Source: Eonycteris spelaea
Lineage: Eukaryota; Chordata; Mammalia; Chiroptera; Pteropodidae
Assembly: GCA_003508835.1 (NCBI GenBank)
Contig: PUFA01000012.1
Coordinates: 19,076,001 to 19,140,000, forward strand
Direction: 5' to 3'
Length of the DNA: 64,000 bases
A model generated the notes under the pieces. It ran no database searches, was not told the origin of the DNA, and saw only the letters and a program-made list of their open reading frames with translations. A program made the position numbers and the translations under genes. Positions 58,381 through 64,000 of this stretch are shown here, in pieces. Each line of letters begins with the position of its first letter. The first letter of the stretch is position 1.

Positions 58381-59044
58381 CATAGAATATGTTAGGGTGT
58401 TTAAAGTATGAGTCACTTTGCGATATCTGAGTTCTCAGGATCTGAATCTGATTCAGTTCCTGGAAGGCCAGGGCGAGCTGTCCAAACTGTGATCGTAAAA
58501 CTACATAACAGCTGTCGATCCCTGCAGAATTCTAGTTAAATCTGTTCTCCTCTTGACTTTTTAAACTTTTATTTATTTATTTTAACACTGTACCATGTCT
58601 TTCATCCAGGCAAAGTGGAATCTCTGGCAAGATTCTCCTTGTTGCTTAGTTACACAATCTCCTGAGCTGTCATCACAATCTATTTCTACCTGCTTAATGT
58701 ATCTCCAAACTACATGATCATCGTTGACCTATATTCATTACTTGAAAGAAACTTAGGAGGACTGAGATATTTTATCAGGGTTTAGCATAGTTCCTAGGCA
58801 CAAATAAGAATTCAAATAAATATTTGATGAGTGAAGAAGAGGTCTCCCTGAGTTAATGGCATTTCTCTGTGTGTTTGGTCCTGTTTCCACACTTCAGAGG
58901 GAAGGGAAGTTATTGCAATCATCTGGTTAATTTTATCAAAGGAGACATTCAAACTGGATAATATGCTTTGATAGTTGGAGACATGGGTGTAAGCATGGGA
59001 CTGTAGAAATGGGATTAAAGACAGTTTAATGATTATAGACACAG

Positions 59045-59165
59045 ATGCTAGGGGCTGGACAGCAGAAAACCCGAATTCTAGTACAAGTTCTGTTGATAGT
59101 GCTGTGAGACCTTGGGAAGGCTTCTTAACCTCTCTGTGCCTTGATTTCCCTCTGTATAAATTAAG
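59045..59165 (+). mobile_element. MIR SINE
   Basis: gctgtgagaccttgggaagg and taacctctctgtgccttga fit the MIR core. Confidence 0.7.
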
Positions 59166-59424
59166 TGTCTGTGAATGAGAATTGGAATGAATGCTCTCTG
59201 AAGTCCCTTCCAGATCCAGAATTACATGGCGTGGCATCTTTATTCCTTTTTCAACTTTCTATTCCAAAGTCTAAGATTATCATATTAAAGCAAAAAAAAA
59301 AATTAATTAATGATCAACACCTGATTAATGTAACACTACTCCCTTTGTTTTCTTTTGTTAGGTATTGTTATACTCCTTGGACAACTAAGTCAATGGCTCA
59401 TTGTCTCACGATGATCTTCCCAAG

Positions 59425-59600
59425 AGCTCCATGCAATGAAGGGTCCATTTTTACAGATGATGATCCTAAAGTCCCATAAAGTGACTAAAGGTGGCTTATT
59501 CCCAAGCACAAAGCTAGTGAGAGTTGAATTAGGCTATGAATCTGGCTTTATTTCTTCACATCCAAGGCCCTTTATATTATGCCACATAGCTTCACAACAT
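59425..59600 (-). mobile_element. MIR SINE, diverged
   Basis: tttttacagatgatgatcct, gcacaaagctagtgagagtt and ctatgaatctggctttattt fit reverse MIR. Confidence 0.5.
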
Positions 59601-62054
59601 ATTTCTGCCAGGTGCCTTTCTAATGGCAGGCATTTCTTTCTCTTCCCGCCCTCGCCTTTTTTTTTTTTTTTTTAAATAACCAACTAATTCGTGGATATCT
59701 GACCCTCTCCCAGGGAAGAATATACTTATACACATTTTTGGTGTTCTCTTTGATAATAAGCAACCTTTAAAATGACCAGAATGATTAATCTAGGAGGGGC
59801 CTTGCTGAGTTCATTTTAAGGTGGAATTTTAAATAAGACCATCAAAGTGAAATGCTAACAGAGTCAGCAATGTAGGAACCAAACTGTGTTCTTGTATCAT
59901 TCAGTTTAGACCAGTTTTCTAATGGCAGCTTTTGGAAAATGAGGCAATATTCTATCATTTTAAGAAGATTTTAGGCAAATAAATACAATCATATTTCAGA
60001 AAAGCTATGATTAGGGATTTGTAGAATTTCATCTATAATTTAATATTTGGGATGACTTTTTTGTAAGACTTCAATGACAATCCTTAACACAAAGTTTAGT
60101 GGTTTACATAGGACTGTAAACATCTTCAAAAATGAATATCAAATATATATTTGCTTATTAGGTGGTTGTGAATTGGGCGAAGGCAGACCTTGGCTGGGTG
60201 TGTCCATAGGAAGAGGGTCCAACCTCCTTTCATTATTTTATCCTCACTTTATTGTCATTTCCCACTGCAGACCTGGCAATACCTTCTGGAATCAACCCAG
60301 CTGCTAGGATGGGAATTAAAAGTAGCTCCTCCATTCATAACATGATGCCACATGGAGTGAAGACAGAAATCTCCATAGTAGAGGAGGGACTAAAGCTGGA
60401 TCCTATGACAAGGGCCTTTGCTGGATCTAATGGAGGGCAGAGTTTCTCAATTAAACATCATGTAGGTACAGCTTCAGAAGTGGCGGGAAGGGTTGGGGCC
60501 TCAGCCACGTCCATCTCTGGGAGTCCTGCCTGGACTGATGGGCAGGACTAGTGGAAGTCTGACTCTATGAGAGACCAAGTATCTTCTGAGGGGCTCAATC
60601 TAAGCTGAGGAGAGAGTAGTCCGACAAAATGGGTCCAGGAACAAAAACTAGATTTTAGAGGGGGGCAAGGCTGAGTAGAGTTTGGTGACAATCACTTGAG
60701 TTTTTTCCACAGGACTTGCCCCTCAGATTCATGTCTAAGTTCTGGTGAGGGGGCTATAAATAAAAAGGCAGCTATTTCACAAAATAGCAGGGTCTTACAT
60801 AGGTCAAGAGGACAAGGGAGTGGTTTTGATGCACTAAGAGCCTCAAAACATAGTTTGGGCATCCTGAGGGCTCAGGTGTATCCATGCAGTGGAGTTGCTG
60901 CTTGGGGACTGAGGATGGAGGAAAAGTGGAGGCAGCAGCAAAAAGAATGTCTGGCAGCCTTAGATCCACACTTCTGGGCAGCAGCAGTAGGGGGAAAAGT
61001 GTGCTGAAATCTGTGGGATCCATAGAGGATGACTCCCCTTGGCTTGGGGGTTAATGCTTCATGTGAGCTTCTGATACAATGAAAGTGAAGAAGGGCCCTC
61101 AGCTGACTTTGGGGTAGCAGAAGCAGTAGACAATGCACAAGAGGAGGGTGTAGGGGAGGGCATAGCCCATGCCATGAGGTAGCTTAAATGACTTATGGGT
61201 GAGCATGTGCAAGAACCTGCTTGAAATTCACAAAGAGATAATCAGCGAGTGAACTTTAAAAGGGGGGGGAAATCAGAGGTCCTACTTTAGTTTATGGAGC
61301 AAGACCAAGTAAAATGCAGGTTCTACTACCAGCCTCTATTTTAAAATCTACACTAAATATTGAGTATGCTGACCCCTTGAATGAATCTGTGCGCAGTCAT
61401 CCACCACCTGTCTTCCCTGCCTGGCGGCCTGCCTGCATTCAGTGACCTCCACCTGAAGCAGAAGCATGGAGCATCTGGGACATGAATCCCAGAGGCAGTG
61501 GGGGGCGCTCTGTGCTCATCTTGGGGTTGTGCCACCTTCCTTATCAGCACCATATGTCCACATTGATGTAGCTTCCTCTAATTCTGAAACTCAGACCAGG
61601 TGCTTAGTGGGATGGGTATCCCAAAGCATGAGCTCCCTTTCAGACTCAGGTCAATGCTATTTACCTCAATCTGTTTCTTATGTCTCACTAATCTGGTTCT
61701 GGACTCTCTTGCTGTAGACTTTGCTGCCTTTTCTTCTCAATCTGCTCTTAGTTTACACTTTGCATTTGTCTCACTACATTTACACTAATGTGGCAAAACC
61801 TCCTTTTCTAAAATTAGAGCGTTAGTTAAAAATGTCAGTACCCCCAGGAGAGGGAACATCTTGACCTTGGAAGAAACTTGCTAATGGTCTGATAAGGGTG
61901 GAAACAACAGCACTCTTAAAGTCATTCAGAATTTGATGACTTTCACTGGACAACTGCGTACTCATACCCAAATCACTCTGCCTTTCTCTACCCAGTTTAT
62001 TCATCTCTAAGGTGAGGATGATAATTCCTCTCTACTCAGTACACATCGTTGCGC

Positions 62055-62190
62055 AGATTTATTTGACACATACATATTATTTATGACCTACCATGGACTA
62101 GGAATTATGCTCGTGGTGGGGTTAAAGAAATGAAAGAAGCTCATGCCCTCAAGATGGTAACGATACATTACAGAAAATCATGCAAATAGA
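62055..62190. repeat. L2-like or related old repeat tail
   Basis: It contains gacctaccatggactaggaa and agctcatgccctcaagatgg, the same family type as 42530-42655. Confidence 0.4.
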
Positions 62191-62679
62191 TAATAGTGAC
62201 ACAGTGGAAATGGCAAAAATGGAGGGTTTTCTGGGAGTGCTCACCATGGACTGTTACAGAAGCTTCCAAGAGCAAATAAGAAAGTAGCACCTCGTAAACA
62301 GCAATGTGCAAGTATAAGAGATCGTAATCTTATTCACACAGAAGAACAAATGACTAATATCAGACCCTTTTCTAAGTCTAAGGTAAAGACAGAGGGAGCA
62401 AGAGAGCACCCCGGGTACCTGAGGGAACAATTGGAAGATGCAGAGATACTTTCTTCTTCCTTGTTTACATTTGAGCTTGTACAGAATTGGAATGTGATCT
62501 ATCCAATTGGGTGCCTCCTTTCCCCTCACATGACATGCCCCAGACACAGTGTAAGCATCTCAGAGCACTTCTCTGTAGGACCTTGTGCTATATCATGATG
62601 AATGCCCCAGGATATGATAATGGAGATGTGATAAAACAAGAAGAGATCTGAGAAGGCACAGATATGGGGCCTGGTGTGG

Positions 62680-62775
62680 CCTTTGATATTAAATAGCTGT
62701 GAGACATTGGACAGATCACTCTACCTCTCTGGGCCTCAGTCTTCATCTGTTTAATGACTGGCTTGTATCAGAGAA
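62680..62775 (+). mobile_element. MIR SINE
   Basis: agctgtgagacattggacag and ctacctctctgggcctcagt fit the MIR core. Confidence 0.65.
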
Positions 62776-62807
62776 ATGGTAATAAAAATTTTATGTCTAA
62801 AGATTTA

Positions 62808-62905
62808 ATAGACCTAAGGAGAGCTTATTAAACTTCAGATTCTTGGGCCCTACTTTCAGAAATTCTGATTCAGTTTTCTGGGGAGGGTCTGTTTTCAAAA
62901 CAAAG
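62808..62905 (+). mobile_element. MER5A-like fragment
   Basis: Internal MER5A sequence only, around gcttattaaacttcagattc and attctgattcagttttctgg. Confidence 0.45.
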
Positions 62906-63759
62906 CAATTTGCCAATTTGGTCTCTGGATACATTGGAAAACACCAGAGAAAATTCAGAGTCCATGGTTTGTGACAATGGTGACAATAATTAGCTATATC
63001 CTGGCTCACGTGTCTTCTTCGATTCAATAAGAAACCTGAGTGCAGATGGAAAGCAAATATTCAAAGCCTATTCTGGCTCCTTAATGTCATTCAATGCTGC
63101 ACTGCTCAAGCAGGCACAAAATTGTAAAATGTTATGCTCATGAGTGTCGGACTGAGAGATGCTGAAGGGGCAGGGCAATGCTTGTGTTGGCTTTATCTGC
63201 CAGTTCACACATGTCTTCTCTTCTGGACTGCAGCCAAGCCAGAGACATTCCACAACCAAGTGTGTCCCTTTGGAAGTTTTCACTGGAGATTAATGGCTTT
63301 GTGAGGCTTGGTTAGTTCAGAGAAGCGTCAGAGGCTCCCAAATGCTTGTCACAACCTTTTAAACTTTGTACCTCCTACTCTTTAGGAGATTGAAACTTCT
63401 ATGGATTGTGGCAAGGTGAAGAGACGGCTTTTGATAGTGACTTATGCCTCAAGCTTTAAACAAAAGGTGTATCTTCACGATCAGAGCCATTCTGTATTAC
63501 TTCAAACTGTTCCCTCTCTTCTGCCAAATTTACAGGTGTAGATCTATCTGAGAAGCTAATATTCTGTCAGGGTATGGGTGGTTGGAACTCAGGAAACTTC
63601 CTCACATGAAATGTAAATGTGAACACATCCTTCAACACTCAATTACTCAATATTCATAATACAAGTCAGTCGTTAGGCTGTTGTGATATGATGCATACTG
63701 TTCTTAACACCTGATGAAGCACTGCTATCTTGAGAGTTCTGACATTATAGGGTCTCTAT

Positions 63760-63880
63760 TTTTTCCTCTCTCTCTCTCCCCCTTCCTCCTTCCCGCCTTC
63801 CCTCTTCCTCTTCTTTTCCCTCTCTTTTTCCCTCTCCCTGTCTCTCATCCCTTGTCTCTTATCTCTATGTCTCCGCTCTC
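63760..63880. repeat. Pyrimidine-rich tract
   Basis: Over 100 bases of nearly uninterrupted C and T on the plus strand. Confidence 0.9.
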
Positions 63881-64000
63881 TGTATTTTTTTGAGACCTAT
63901 TTTTGACAAGTCTGATGTATTCAATAGCAGAGGGGCAGAAAAAGTGACTGAGGATTTAATTTTCCCATTTAATGATTTTCTTTCATTCATTATCAAACCT

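Larger units (their letters stand above)
49449..64000 (-). other. CPNE4: Lower part of the intron upstream of residue 228
   Basis: No exon for the preceding residues of the second C2 domain was found, so this is inferred to be intron running off the window. It holds MIRs, an L2 stretch (about 50500-50900), the nested L1 cluster (54491-58128) and a pyrimidine-rich tract (63760-63880). About 51000-53500 and 60050-62030 show no recognised repeat; the latter is a little richer in G and has several short open frames without coding context. Confidence 0.7.

Noticed and set aside
58812..59237. A 141-residue open frame on the minus strand
   Set aside because: It overlaps a MIR and shows no recognisable domain or coding context.
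49449..64000. Search for the preceding copine exon (end of residue 227)
   Set aside because: I found no minus-strand segment matching the expected second-C2-domain sequence with a donor in the right phase. It most likely lies beyond the window.

Overview
This is a piece of a mammalian nuclear genome. It has intron-rich coding sequence with GT-AG splice sites, old mammal-wide repeats (MIR, L2, MER5A, MER20, MaLR-type LTRs), L1 fragments, and many (TG)n and (AG)n microsatellites. I see no Alu, rodent B1/B2, ruminant Bov-tA or carnivore CAN SINE. One minus-strand element at 45.9-46.1 kb has a complete 5S rRNA head, an unrelated tail and a poly(A) run. 5S-derived SINEs are known from fruit bats, and an L1 3' end at 54.7 kb resembles types I associate with Laurasiatheria. 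A bat is therefore possible, but the species is not proven.

The only protein-coding gene I can support is the 3' part of a copine gene on the minus strand, best matched to CPNE4. Nine coding exons lie between 49448 and 8606. Spliced, they give 990 coding bases plus a stop (330 residues), with every junction in frame. From the position within the family protein (557 residues in human, from memory), they correspond to residues 228-557: the end of the second C2 domain, the linker, the whole von Willebrand A-like (copine) domain and the C-terminal tail. The N-terminal exons (first C2 domain and most of the second) must lie beyond 64000.

Layout: 1 to about 8130 is downstream intergenic DNA with repeats. 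About 8130-8605 is the 3' UTR with two possible poly(A) signals. 8606-49448 holds the exons and eight introns of 2.1-9.3 kb. 49449-64000 is the lower part of a further intron, with a nested L1 cluster at 54.5-58.1 kb. The many other open frames are short, lack coding context, and mostly fall in repeats or antisense to exons.

I found no novel multi-gene system. The items most worth a second look are the 5S-derived retroelement, a 72-bp segment copied into an unrelated repeat about 850 bp away, an inverted L1 nested inside an older split repeat, a G-run cluster just inside the intron after exon 435-513, and a (CU)n tract upstream of a short in-frame exon.
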